Assembly (NCBI RefSeq): GCF_012927405.1 | Contig: NZ_JABBGM010000006.1 | Span: forward strand, 124,001-188,000 | DNA from: Novosphingobium olei | GTDB taxonomy: Bacteria > Pseudomonadota > Alphaproteobacteria > Sphingomonadales > Sphingomonadaceae | Reading direction: 5' to 3' | DNA length: 64,000 nucleotides | In this document: in pieces, positions 18,394-26,771 of the stretch | How positions within the stretch are numbered: position 1 is the stretch's first letter | Layout of the letters: each line of letters starts with the position of its first letter | Notes under the pieces: generated by a model | What the model was told of the DNA's origin: nothing | Database searches by the model: none | What the model saw: the letters and a program-made list of their open reading frames with translations, nothing else | Translations under genes and position numbers: made by a program

Positions 18394-18660
18394 ATGAACA
18401 CAACGATCCGTGGGGAATCGTCAAACGCCAGCGCAGATTTCTGGAAGGACCATGCAACGGTCCTGCGCCGGGATGCCGCCGACGGCGTGTTCCACAACTT
18501 TGCGACGCTGCATTCTGGCACCTTTGCCGCCATGGTGCGGCTGGTTTCGCGCATGCCCGAAGCCGAACGCAACAGCCTGGTGATCGAAAAAGCGGGGGAT
18601 CGCCAATATGGTCCCGGCGAGATCATGGCGATGTCGCGCCGCAACGACTTTCCGGGTTGA
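18394..18660 (+). CDS. Conserved-looking hypothetical protein, 88 residues
   Basis: I do not recognise this protein. It has a good SD (aaaggag, about 10 bases before the ATG) and GC-rich codon use like its neighbours, so it is probably real. The sequence is soluble and lacks a signal or membrane segment; it contains FWKDHATVLRRDAADGVFHNFATLHSG and RMPEAERNSLVIEKAG, with one region rich in His and Asp, and ends SRRNDFPG. The fold is probably mostly helical. It stands between lolD, 60 bases upstream, and the palindrome-controlled glutathione peroxidase, and could be cotranscribed with lolCD. No function is proposed. Confidence 0.6.
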   Translation: MNTTIRGESSNASADFWKDHATVLRRDAADGVFHNFATLHSGTFAAMVRLVSRMPEAERNSLVIEKAGDRQYGPGEIMAMSRRNDFPG

Positions 18661-18682
18661 ACGCGCCGGCGGGCTGTGACAC

Positions 18683-18716
18683 CACCCTATTTGATTGTAC
18701 GCAACCAAATAGGGTG
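18683..18716. promoter_or_regulatory. 34-bp palindrome, candidate OhrR/OspR-type operator before gpx
   Basis: Perfect 11-base arms (CACCCTATTTG, 18683-18693, and CAAATAGGGTG, 18706-18716) enclose an inner TTG-N4-CAA (18695-18704); only the bases at 18694/18705 and the four central bases are unpaired. The core ATTTGaTTG-N4-CAAcCAAAT resembles sites bound by MarR-family peroxide sensors of the OhrR/OspR group. It ends 8 bases before the gpx ATG and reaches into its SD, so it could also act as an RNA hairpin. No U-run follows either arm, which argues against a terminator. Confidence 0.6.
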
Positions 18717-18724
18717 AGCCTCTC

Positions 18725-19213
18725 ATGTCCGGTCCGCACACCATCGCCGATTTCAAGGCGAAGCTTCCCAATGGCGATACGATCGATCTTGCCGACAAGG
18801 CGGGCAAGGTCCTGCTGGTGGTGAATACGGCATCGAAGTGCGGCTTCACCCCGCAGTACGACGGGCTTGAGAAGCTTTGGAAGAGCTACGGCGACAAGGG
18901 GTTCGAGGTGCTTGCCTTCCCTTGTAACCAGTTCGGCGGGCAGGAGCCGGGCACGGCGGAAGAGATCGACAGCTTCTGCAAGGTGAACTTCGGCGTCAGC
19001 TTCCCGTTGATGGCCAAGATCGAGGTCAACGGCCCCAACGCCGATCCGCTTTACGACTGGCTCAAGGCGGAAGCGCCGGGCGTGCTGGGGACGAAGGCGA
19101 TCAAATGGAACTTCACCAAGTTCCTCATCGGCCGCGATGGCAAGGTCGTGAAGCGCTACGCCCCGACCGACAAGCCGGAGAGCATCCAGAAGGATATCGA
19201 AGCGCTGCTGTGA
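18725..19213 (+). CDS. Glutathione peroxidase-type thiol peroxidase
   Basis: A 162-residue Cys-type glutathione peroxidase (BtuE/BsaA group) reducing hydrogen and organic peroxides with glutathione or thioredoxin. The peroxidatic residue is Cys39 in NTASKCGFTPQY, where animal enzymes have selenocysteine. FPCNQFGGQEPG supplies the conserved Gln and the likely resolving Cys, and WNFTKFLIGRDG supplies the catalytic Trp and Asn. No signal peptide is present, so it acts in the cytosol. A 34-bp palindrome sits immediately upstream and suggests peroxide-responsive repression. dnaE follows 61 bases later but probably has its own signals. Confidence 0.93.
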   Translation: MSGPHTIADFKAKLPNGDTIDLADKAGKVLLVVNTASKCGFTPQYDGLEKLWKSYGDKGFEVLAFPCNQFGGQEPGTAEEIDSFCKVNFGVSFPLMAKIEVNGPNADPLYDWLKAEAPGVLGTKAIKWNFTKFLIGRDGKVVKRYAPTDKPESIQKDIEALL

Positions 19214-19274
19214 TCGGTTGAAAACGTGACGTCGGTCGCTCGCCAAAGCGGCCAGCGTTACCTACATTCGGAAA

Positions 19275-22200
19275 ATGCCTTACGCTCCCTTCGTGCCGCT
19301 GCGCGTGTTTTCGTCCTACACCATGCTCGATGGCGCGGTGGACCCGAAGATCATTGCCAAGACGGCGGCGGAGCGCGGGTTTCCCGCGATCGCGATCACT
19401 GACCGCAACGGGCTTTATGGAAGCGCGGCTTTTGCCAAGGCTTGCAAGGACGTGGGGGTGCAGCCGGTCATCGGCGTCATGCTCGCCGTCGCGCGGCCGG
19501 AGCGCGAAGGTGCGGCGACGGGTTTCGGACCGGTAGCGCCTACGATCGACTGGCTGGGGCTCTATGCGCAGGATTCGAAGGGGTACGACAACCTCTGCCA
19601 CCTCGTCAGCCGGGCGCACCTCGACCGCCCCCTCGAATTCGCGCCGCATGTCGTGCTGGCCGATCTGGTTGGCCATACCGACAGCCTGATCTGCCTGACG
19701 GGCGGTGGCGAAGGGGCGCTGACGCGGCTGTTCGCCGGAGGCCAGAGGGCGGCGGCCGAGGCATATTGCGACCGGCTGCAGGAGCTGTTCGGGGACAGGC
19801 TCTACATTGAACTTACCCGCACGGGCGATCCGGTCGAAAGCGGGGGCGAGGACGGGCTGTTCGACCTCGCCTATGCCCGCGATATTCCGCTCGTCGCGAC
19901 AAATCCGGCCTGCTTTGCCGAAGCCGGTTTCTATGCCGCGCACGATGCCATGCTGTGCATCGCCAGTTCCACCCATGTCGACAGTGCCGACCGGCCGCGT
20001 TCCTCGCAGGAGTGGTGGATCAAGCCCGCCGAGATGATGGAACAGCTCTTCGCGGATTGTCCCGAAGCGCTGGCCAATTCGCTGGTCGTGGCGCAGCGAA
20101 CGGCTTGCACGCCGCCCAAGCGCAAGCCGATCCTGCCAAGCCTTGCCGGTGACAAAGAGGGCGAGGCCAAGGCCTGCGCCGCCGACAGCCGGACCGGCCT
20201 CGTCACGCGGCTGAAGCCCTATTACCCCGAAGCCGCGCACGCCGAACTGGCGGCGCTGCTGACGCTGGGGCCCGACGCCGAGCCCGACCATGCCGACTAC
20301 CCGCAATTGCTGGTCGCGGGCGTGCTCGAGGAAGTGCTAGGATATCGAGAGCGGCTCGAGTTCGAGATCTCGATCATCAACCGCATGGGCTTTGGCGGCT
20401 ACTTCCTGATCGTGGCCGACTTCATCAAGTGGGCCAAGGAGAACGGCATTCCGGTGGGGCCGGGCCGTGGTTCGGGCGCGGGGTCGCTCGTTGCGTGGGC
20501 GCTGACGATCACCGATCTCGATCCCATCAAGCTCGGGCTGCTGTTCGAACGCTTTCTCAATCCGGAACGCGTGTCGATGCCCGACTTCGATATCGACTTC
20601 TGCGAAACCCGGCGCGGCGAGGTGATCCGCTACGTCCAGCGCAAGTACGGCGACGATCACGTTGCGCAGATCATCACCTTCGGCAAGCTGAAGGCGCGCG
20701 CGGTGCTGCGCGATACTGGGCGCATCCTGCAGATGAGCTATGGCCAGGTCGACCGGCTGTGCAAGATGGTGCCCAACCATCCGACCGACCCCTGGCCCCT
20801 GCCGCGCGCGCTCAACGGCGTGCTGGAATTGAAGCGCGAATACGACCGTGATCCCGAGGTCAGGCGACTGATAGACCTGGCGATGCAGCTCGAAGGCCTG
20901 CCGCGCAACAGTTCTACGCACGCGGCGGGCGTGGTGATTGGCGACCGGCCGCTGGCGCAGCTGGTGCCGCTCTATCGCGATCCGCGTTCCGACATGCCCG
21001 TGACGCAGTTCGACATGAAGTTCGTCGAGGATGCGGGGCTGGTGAAGTTTGACTTCCTCGGCCTGAAGACGCTGTCGGTGCTGCGCAAGGCGGTCGACCT
21101 GATGACGAAGCGCGGGATCGAGATCGATCTGTCGACACTCGCCTGGGACGATGTCGATACCTACAAGCTGCTGCAGTCTGGCGACACGGTCGGCGTGTTC
21201 CAGCTGGAATCCGAAGGCATGCGGCGCACGCTGGCGGCGGTGAAGCCGACCAACTTCGGTGACATCATTGCGCTGGTCTCGCTCTACCGCCCGGGGCCGA
21301 TGGACAACATTCCGCTGTTCGGGCGGCGCAAGAACGGGCTCGAGAGCATCGAGTACCCGCACGAGAAGCTCGCCGGGATCCTGTCCGAGACCTACGGCAT
21401 CTTCGTCTACCAGGAACAGGTCATGCAGGCCGCGCAGATCCTCGCGGGCTATTCGCTGGGCGATGCCGATCTTCTGCGCCGCGCCATGGGCAAGAAGGTC
21501 CAGGCAGAGATGGACGCGCAGCGCCAGCGGTTCGTCGACGGGTGCAAGACGGTGTCCGACATCCCGGCGGCGAAGGCCAACGAGCTGTTCGACTTGATCG
21601 ACAAGTTCGCAGGCTACGGCTTCAACAAGAGCCACGCCGCCGCCTACGCGCTGCTCGCCTACCAGACGGCGTGGCTCAAGACGCATTACCCGCACGAATT
21701 CTACGCTGCGTCGATGTGCTTCGACATGCACCAGTCGGAAAAGCTTGCGGTGTTTGTGGATGACATGCGGCGCAACGGCGTGTCGCTCGCCGGGCCGGAC
21801 ATCAATCATTCCGAAGCGGAGTTCACCGTCGAGCGGACGGACGACGGCTTTGCCGTGCGCTATGCGCTGGCAGGCCTGCGCAACGTGGGCGAAAAGGCGA
21901 TGGAAGCGATCGTCGCCGAGCGCGAAGCGAACGGTGAGTTCGTGAGCCTGGACGACCTGTTCAAGCGGGTTCCGGCAGGATCGATGAACCGGCGGCAGCT
22001 GGAAGCGCTGGCCGCGGGCGGGGCGCTGGATTGTCTCGAGCCCAACCGCGCCAAGCTGATCGCCAATGCCGAACTGCTGATGGCGGTGGCCGACGAGGCG
22101 GCGCGGTCGCGCACGTCGGGCCAGGGCGGCCTGTTCGGTGGTGATGACCATGCAGCGCCGGCAACGCGGCTCGCCGAGACGAAGCCATGGAGCCGGGCCG

Positions 22201-22868
22201 AGCAGATGGCGGCCGAGCGCGAGAACTTCGGCTTCTATTTCGCGGCGCATCCGGTCGAGGAATATCGCGCGGTCGCGTCGGCCAATGGCGCGCGATCGTA
22301 CGGAAGCCTGATGACCGGCGGCGGCGAGGGCGGCGGCGGCCGGTCGGGTGCGGTGATGGCGGCGCTGGTGGAGAATGTGCAGAAGCGCAAGACGAAGAAG
22401 GGCAAGGACTTCGTCATGGCGGACTTCTCCGATTCGTCGGGACTGTTCTCCGCATCGTGCTTCGAGGAGGCTCTGGTCGACGATTTCGTGACCTGGGCGC
22501 GCGAGGGCACTTGCGTGCTTCTGAATGTCGAACTCGACAGGCCGAACCCCGATGAGCCGCCGCGCGTCACTGTTCGCAATGCCCGACCGTTGGCCTCTGT
22601 GACCAGCGCGGCGCGCATGATGCTGAAGCTGGACGTTACGACACCCGAGGCGATGGCAGAGCTCGCCCTGCTGCTGCCGCGTGGCAACGATGCCAAGGGC
22701 GAGGTGGTGGCGCGGCTCAAGACGGGCAGGGGGCGTGAACCCTTGGTCCGGCTCGGCAACGACTTCCGCCTCGACAGCGACTTGATCGAACGATTGATTC
22801 CCATCGAGGGGCTTGCCAATGTGGCGCTGACCGCAAGACCGGAACGGCATCTGCGGCTCGTCGAATAG
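19275..22868 (+). CDS. dnaE: DNA polymerase III alpha subunit
   Basis: The replicative polymerase catalytic subunit, 1197 residues, of the DnaE1 type. The N-terminal PHP domain begins FVPLRVFSSYTMLDGAVDPK. The polymerase core has GPGRGSGAGSLVAW and the acidic catalytic cluster PDFDIDFCE with Asp at about residues 437, 439 and 441, then GYGFNKSHAAAYALLAYQTAWLK. The helix-hairpin-helix and OB-fold regions follow (NVQKRKTKKGKDFVMADFSD). Length is slightly above the family mean, with a Gly-rich loop (GGGEGGGGRSG) near residue 1016. The start at 19275 is the first ATG in frame and aligns with homologues. An AMP-binding ligase starts 10 bases downstream. Confidence 0.97.
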   Translation: MPYAPFVPLRVFSSYTMLDGAVDPKIIAKTAAERGFPAIAITDRNGLYGSAAFAKACKDVGVQPVIGVMLAVARPEREGAATGFGPVAPTIDWLGLYAQDSKGYDNLCHLVSRAHLDRPLEFAPHVVLADLVGHTDSLICLTGGGEGALTRLFAGGQRAAAEAYCDRLQELFGDRLYIELTRTGDPVESGGEDGLFDLAYARDIPLVATNPACFAEAGFYAAHDAMLCIASSTHVDSADRPRSSQEWWIKPAEMMEQLFADCPEALANSLVVAQRTACTPPKRKPILPSLAGDKEGEAKACAADSRTGLVTRLKPYYPEAAHAELAALLTLGPDAEPDHADYPQLLVAGVLEEVLGYRERLEFEISIINRMGFGGYFLIVADFIKWAKENGIPVGPGRGSGAGSLVAWALTITDLDPIKLGLLFERFLNPERVSMPDFDIDFCETRRGEVIRYVQRKYGDDHVAQIITFGKLKARAVLRDTGRILQMSYGQVDRLCKMVPNHPTDPWPLPRALNGVLELKREYDRDPEVRRLIDLAMQLEGLPRNSSTHAAGVVIGDRPLAQLVPLYRDPRSDMPVTQFDMKFVEDAGLVKFDFLGLKTLSVLRKAVDLMTKRGIEIDLSTLAWDDVDTYKLLQSGDTVGVFQLESEGMRRTLAAVKPTNFGDIIALVSLYRPGPMDNIPLFGRRKNGLESIEYPHEKLAGILSETYGIFVYQEQVMQAAQILAGYSLGDADLLRRAMGKKVQAEMDAQRQRFVDGCKTVSDIPAAKANELFDLIDKFAGYGFNKSHAAAYALLAYQTAWLKTHYPHEFYAASMCFDMHQSEKLAVFVDDMRRNGVSLAGPDINHSEAEFTVERTDDGFAVRYALAGLRNVGEKAMEAIVAEREANGEFVSLDDLFKRVPAGSMNRRQLEALAAGGALDCLEPNRAKLIANAELLMAVADEAARSRTSGQGGLFGGDDHAAPATRLAETKPWSRAEQMAAERENFGFYFAAHPVEEYRAVASANGARSYGSLMTGGGEGGGGRSGAVMAALVENVQKRKTKKGKDFVMADFSDSSGLFSASCFEEALVDDFVTWAREGTCVLLNVELDRPNPDEPPRVTVRNARPLASVTSAARMMLKLDVTTPEAMAELALLLPRGNDAKGEVVARLKTGRGREPLVRLGNDFRLDSDLIERLIPIEGLANVALTARPERHLRLVE

Positions 22869-22878
22869 GGAGAGAGCG

Positions 22879-24501
22879 ATGTTTCAGCTGGGTGCAATGC
22901 AGGACTGGAAGCTGCGGGTCACTCATCTGATAGACCACGCCGCGCGCGAACACGGTGGGCGCGAGATCGTGACGCGCTGGGCCGATGGCACCGAGAGCCG
23001 CACCAACTGGGCCGGGATCCGCCATGATGCGTTGAGAATGGTGCAGGCGCTGCGTCGCGTCGGCATCGGCCCGGGCGACCGGATCGCCACGCTGGCGATG
23101 AACCATCACCGCCATCTCGTCACCTGGTATGGGGCGGTCGGCGTGGGCGGCATTCTCCACACAATCAATCCGCGCCTGTTCGACGACCAGCTTGAATACA
23201 TCGCCAACCACGCCGAGGACAAAGTCCTGCTGTTCGACAAGGTCTGGGCACCGGTGGTCGAGCGGATGAAGCCGCGCTGGCCGACGATCGAGCACTATAT
23301 CTGCTTCGACAGCGACGAACCGGCACAAAGCTTCGAGGACTGGATCGCCGCTGAGGACGGCAATGCCGAGTGGGCTGACGGAGACGAGCGCGACCCCTGC
23401 ATGCTCTGCTATACCAGCGGAACGACGGGCAACCCCAAGGGCGTGCTTTACGAGCACCGCTCGACGATGCTCCACGCGATCACCTGCCAATCCCCGGGGG
23501 TTTTCGGGATCGACACGCGCATGGTGATGATGCCGATCGTGCCCATGTTCCATGCGGCCAGCTGGGGCATTCCCTGGGCCGGTGCGGCAGCCGGGGCCAA
23601 GTTCGTCTATTGCGCGACCAACGATGCAGCGACGCTGTGCGACCTGTTCGAGAACGAGAAGGTCACGGCATCGGCCGGCGTGCCGACCGTATGGCTGAGC
23701 CTGCTGCAGTACATCGATGCGAACGGCCGGGATATTCCGGCAAGCCTGCGGCAGGTGGTCTGCGGTGGCTCTGCGATGCCTAGGGCGATGATCGAGCGCT
23801 TCATGAAAAAGGGCATCCGCATCGCCCACGCCTGGGGCATGACCGAAACGTCGCCGATCGGTACGACCGGCGCCGAGCCGGCGGACTGGGACGAGCTGAG
23901 CTTCGAGGAGCAGGTCGATCTCAAGGCCAAGCAGGGGCGGGTGCCGTTCGGGGTTGAACTGCGCTGCGTCGATCTCGGCGATCCGACGAAGGTGCTTCCG
24001 CGCGATGGGGAAACATCGGGAGCCCTGCAGGTTCGCGGGCCGTGGGTGGTCAAACGCTACTTCAAGGCAGAGAAGGATGCGACGGACGCGGAGCAGTGGT
24101 TTGACACGGGCGATGTCGCCGTGATCCATCCCGACGGCACCTTGCAACTGACCGACCGGACCAAGGACGTCATCAAATCCGGCGGCGAGTGGATCAGCTC
24201 GGTCGAACTGGAGAACGCGGCGATCGGGCACCCGGCGGTTGCCGAAGCGGCTGCGATCGGGGTCTATCATCCCAAGTGGGACGAACGCCCGCTGTTGGTG
24301 GTGGTGTGCAAGCCCGGTGCGTCTTGTAACGGCGACGAAATCCGCGCTTTCCTTGCGGCGCACGTCGCGAAGTGGTGGGTGCCCGATGCGGTCGCATTCG
24401 TAGACGCGATCCCGCACACCGGAACCGGCAAGATCAGCAAGAAGGACCTGCGCGAGCAGTTCAGGGACTACACCTGGCCGTCTCTGACCGGCGTTGCCTG
24501 A
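22879..24501 (+). CDS. Acyl-CoA synthetase (AMP-binding, medium/long-chain fatty acid type)
   Basis: An ATP-dependent carboxylate-CoA ligase of the ANL superfamily, 540 residues. The phosphate-binding motif is [18 protein letters not shown] (about residues 177-194), the second motif is WGMTETSP, the hinge region is [21 protein letters not shown], and the C-terminal catalytic lysine is in [28 protein letters not shown] and [14 protein letters not shown] are typical of fatty-acyl-CoA ligases of the FadD/AlkK group. SD gggagagag precedes the ATG. A DUF1330 gene and a flavin oxidoreductase follow within 21 and 4 bases, suggesting a small catabolic operon. The acid substrate cannot be fixed from sequence. 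Confidence 0.9.
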   Translation: MFQLGAMQDWKLRVTHLIDHAAREHGGREIVTRWADGTESRTNWAGIRHDALRMVQALRRVGIGPGDRIATLAMNHHRHLVTWYGAVGVGGILHTINPRLFDDQLEYIANHAEDKVLLFDKVWAPVVERMKPRWPTIEHYICFDSDEPAQSFEDWIAAEDGNAEWADGDERDPCMLCYTSGTTGNPKGVLYEHRSTMLHAITCQSPGVFGIDTRMVMMPIVPMFHAASWGIPWAGAAAGAKFVYCATNDAATLCDLFENEKVTASAGVPTVWLSLLQYIDANGRDIPASLRQVVCGGSAMPRAMIERFMKKGIRIAHAWGMTETSPIGTTGAEPADWDELSFEEQVDLKAKQGRVPFGVELRCVDLGDPTKVLPRDGETSGALQVRGPWVVKRYFKAEKDATDAEQWFDTGDVAVIHPDGTLQLTDRTKDVIKSGGEWISSVELENAAIGHPAVAEAAAIGVYHPKWDERPLLVVVCKPGASCNGDEIRAFLAAHVAKWWVPDAVAFVDAIPHTGTGKISKKDLREQFRDYTWPSLTGVA

Positions 24502-24521
24502 ACAGATTTTAGGATGTCGCG

Positions 24522-24938
24522 ATGACCAACTACATCGATCCGAGCCGCGAGAATTTCGATCATTTCAAGAGCCTGCCACGCGATACGCCGGTGCACATGC
24601 TCAACCTGGTGCGGTTCAAGGCGCTGGCCGACTATCCCGAAGGGCACGAGCTTGCCGGCAAGGGGCTGACCGGAGCCGAAGCCTATGCGGAGTATTTTGG
24701 CACGATCCAGCCAGTGCTCGAGCGGGCAGGGGGCAGGATCGTGTGGAAGGGCGGCTTCGAGGCCATGGTGACGGGGCCGTCCGAATGGGAATGGGACGAA
24801 ACCTTCGTCATGGCCTATCCCAGTGCGGCCGCGTTCATGGGCATGGTCAAGGATCCCGACTATGCGCCGGTCGTCGTGCATCGCCAGGCGGCGGTCGAAG
24901 ACAGCCGGCTGGTCCGCTTCGCTCCGGTCGAAGGATAA
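24522..24938 (+). CDS. DUF1330-family protein
   Basis: A 138-residue protein with a DUF1330-like alpha/beta ferredoxin-type (dimeric alpha-beta barrel) fold. Recognisable parts are PVHMLNLVRFKALADYP, GAEAYAEYFGTIQPVLERAGGRIVWKG and the C-terminal PSAAAFMGMVKDPDYAPVVVHR, with the conserved pattern of hydrophobic strands and the DPxY near the end. The family has no firmly known biochemical role; some members are linked to small-molecule oxidation or degradation pathways. It lies between the acyl-CoA ligase and the flavin oxidoreductase with very short spacers, implying a shared function in the same pathway. No signal peptide is visible. Confidence 0.78.
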   Translation: MTNYIDPSRENFDHFKSLPRDTPVHMLNLVRFKALADYPEGHELAGKGLTGAEAYAEYFGTIQPVLERAGGRIVWKGGFEAMVTGPSEWEWDETFVMAYPSAAAFMGMVKDPDYAPVVVHRQAAVEDSRLVRFAPVEG

Positions 24939-24942
24939 ACAG

Positions 24943-26028
24943 GTGGCATACGAGAAGCTGGCGCAGCCGCTGACCCTGACACGCGGTCCTTCGTGGAAGA
25001 ACCGCTTCATGCTGGCGCCGCTGACCAATCAGCAGAGCCACGACGACGGAACGCTTTCGGACGACGAGTACAATTGGCTGGTCGCGCGTGCGAAGGGCGG
25101 TTTTGGCATGGTCATGACTGCAGCCGCGCACGTCCAGCGGGTTGGGCAGGGCTTTGTCGGGCAGATCGGGGCGTTTGCGGACGAACATCTCGATGGGCTT
25201 TCACGCCTGGCTGATGGAATCCGCGAAAATGGGGCCGTTTCGTCCGTGCAGTTGCACCATGCCGGATCGCGTTCTGACAAGGCGGTGGTCGCTCATCCTG
25301 TTAGCGCGTCTGATGTGGAAGCCGCAGGGGCTCGCGGCCTTTCGACCGACGAGGTTCAGCGACTGCGCGACGATTTTGTCGCGGCGGCGGTCCGGGCGGA
25401 GAAAGCGGGCTTCGACGGGGTCGAAGTGCACGGCGCGCACGGATACATCCTCGCCGAATTCCTTTCGCCCGAGATCAACCGGCGCGAGGATCGCTATGGC
25501 GGAAGCCCTGAAAACAGGGCGCGACTGGTGCTGGAGATCATCGACGGCATCCGTGCAAGCTGCGGCGCCCAGTTCCAGCTGGGCCTGCGCGTGTCGCCCG
25601 AGCGCTTTGGCCAGAAGCTGCTCGAAATTCGCAGTCTCATCGCGGACGTCATGGCGGGCGGAAAGCTCGACTACGTTGACCTTTCGCTATGGGACGTTCG
25701 GAAGGTTGCCAATGATCCCGAAGGCGAGGGGCGGCCGCTGATCGACTGGTTCATGGATCTGCCGCGCGGCGGCACCCAGTTGGGCGTGGCCGGCAAGATA
25801 TTTGGGGCCGACGATTGCGCCTGGGCTCTCGAGAAAGGCTGTAATTTCGTGGCCATCGGGCGCGGTGCGATCCTGCGCCACGATTTCCCCAAACGCGTGC
25901 TGGCCGATGCAGAATATACATCACCGCCATTGCCTGTCACCGAACAGCATCTGATCGATGAAGCGCTCAGCCCCACCTTTGTGCATTACATGAAGAACTG
26001 GAAGGGCTTCGTCGCTGAACCAGCGTGA
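24943..26028 (+). CDS. NADH:flavin oxidoreductase, Old Yellow Enzyme family
   Basis: An FMN-dependent oxidoreductase of the OYE family reducing activated C=C bonds or acting in oxidative catabolism. The GTG start at 24943 is chosen because gaaggat precedes it and because the protein then starts VAYEKLAQPLTLTRG, giving 361 residues. The TIM barrel is seen in WKNRFMLAPLTNQQSHDDG, VQLHHAGSRSDKA, FDGVEVHGAHGYILAEFLSPEINRREDRYGG (active-site and dimer region) and FVAIGRGAILRHDFPK at the phosphate-binding end. No C-terminal Fe-S/FAD extension exists, so it is a single-domain enzyme. It is 4 bases after the DUF1330 gene and probably translationally linked to it. Confidence 0.88.
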   Translation: MAYEKLAQPLTLTRGPSWKNRFMLAPLTNQQSHDDGTLSDDEYNWLVARAKGGFGMVMTAAAHVQRVGQGFVGQIGAFADEHLDGLSRLADGIRENGAVSSVQLHHAGSRSDKAVVAHPVSASDVEAAGARGLSTDEVQRLRDDFVAAAVRAEKAGFDGVEVHGAHGYILAEFLSPEINRREDRYGGSPENRARLVLEIIDGIRASCGAQFQLGLRVSPERFGQKLLEIRSLIADVMAGGKLDYVDLSLWDVRKVANDPEGEGRPLIDWFMDLPRGGTQLGVAGKIFGADDCAWALEKGCNFVAIGRGAILRHDFPKRVLADAEYTSPPLPVTEQHLIDEALSPTFVHYMKNWKGFVAEPA

Positions 26029-26116
26029 TGGCGGCTCTGGTCCCTTCTGTAGGATAAATTAAGTAATTTCGCCTAGATCCTAGCCCCATCGCATCTCGTA
26101 CGGGGGCACAGGTTCG

Positions 26117-26755
26117 ATGCAGATGGCACAAACCGGCAGTTTTTTCGAGCAGATCGACCTGCAGGGTCGCATGGTGCGCGCGAGCAATTTCGCGCTCGAC
26201 AATTGGTGGCTCTGGGTCGTGCTGGCGCTGGCGCTCTGGCTCTACCGGCGGCTCCGCTCGCAACATGCAATGCTTGCACGTCTCGATGAGCGCGCCGATG
26301 CGGCGATGGCCGATGTCGATGCCTTGCTGCTCGAACGGCGGACGCTCGTCGGCAATCTGGTCGAAGTGGTGCGGGGTTTTGCCGATCGCGAACAGGTCAT
26401 GATCCGCGATGTGCTCAAGGCCCGGATCGACGCGATTGCTGCGCTGGGACAAGGCGCGATGATCGCGCAGGATCAGTCCGCAGGTATCCTGCAGAACGTG
26501 ACCGATCTCAGCGAAAGCTTCCCCGAGCTTGCGACGTACGGCCAGTTCGTGACGCTACGGAGCGATCTCATCCGCATCGACGAGAAGATCACCGCGGCGC
26601 GCAAGTTCTACAACCTTGCGGTAGAAGAACACAACGCCGCGCTGCGCGCGTTTCCGGCCAACCTGATGCGTGGTGCAACCGCGCCTCGCGACAAGTTCTC
26701 GCTGGGAGAGCAGCGCCGGGCCGAGCTCAGCGAAGCTCCGCAAATCGCGCTTTGA
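26117..26755 (+). CDS. LemA family protein
   Basis: A 212-residue LemA-type protein: one membrane helix (NWWLWVVLALALWLYRRL, about residues 30-47) followed by a long helical coiled-coil region exposed to the cytoplasm or periplasm. Family landmarks are ERADAAMADVDALLLERRTLVGNLVEVV and YNLAVEEHNAALRAFPANL (the YN...YN-like motif near the C-terminus). LemA function is unsettled, but it is often encoded with HtpX/M48 proteases, and that is the case here: an M48 protease starts 16 bases downstream. The upstream 88-base gap contains an A+T-rich stretch that probably carries the promoter. Confidence 0.83.
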   Translation: MQMAQTGSFFEQIDLQGRMVRASNFALDNWWLWVVLALALWLYRRLRSQHAMLARLDERADAAMADVDALLLERRTLVGNLVEVVRGFADREQVMIRDVLKARIDAIAALGQGAMIAQDQSAGILQNVTDLSESFPELATYGQFVTLRSDLIRIDEKITAARKFYNLAVEEHNAALRAFPANLMRGATAPRDKFSLGEQRRAELSEAPQIAL

Positions 26756-26771
26756 CGCAAGGGGGCGCCCC

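Noticed and set aside
18683..18716. Palindrome before gpx as a transcription terminator
   Set aside because: Neither strand has a T-tract after the stem, and the structure sits at the gpx start and not after a gene end.
20337..22850. 837-residue open frame on the minus strand
   Set aside because: It is antisense to dnaE; high GC keeps the opposite frame free of stops, and the protein is a low-complexity Arg/His/Leu-rich sequence without any motif.
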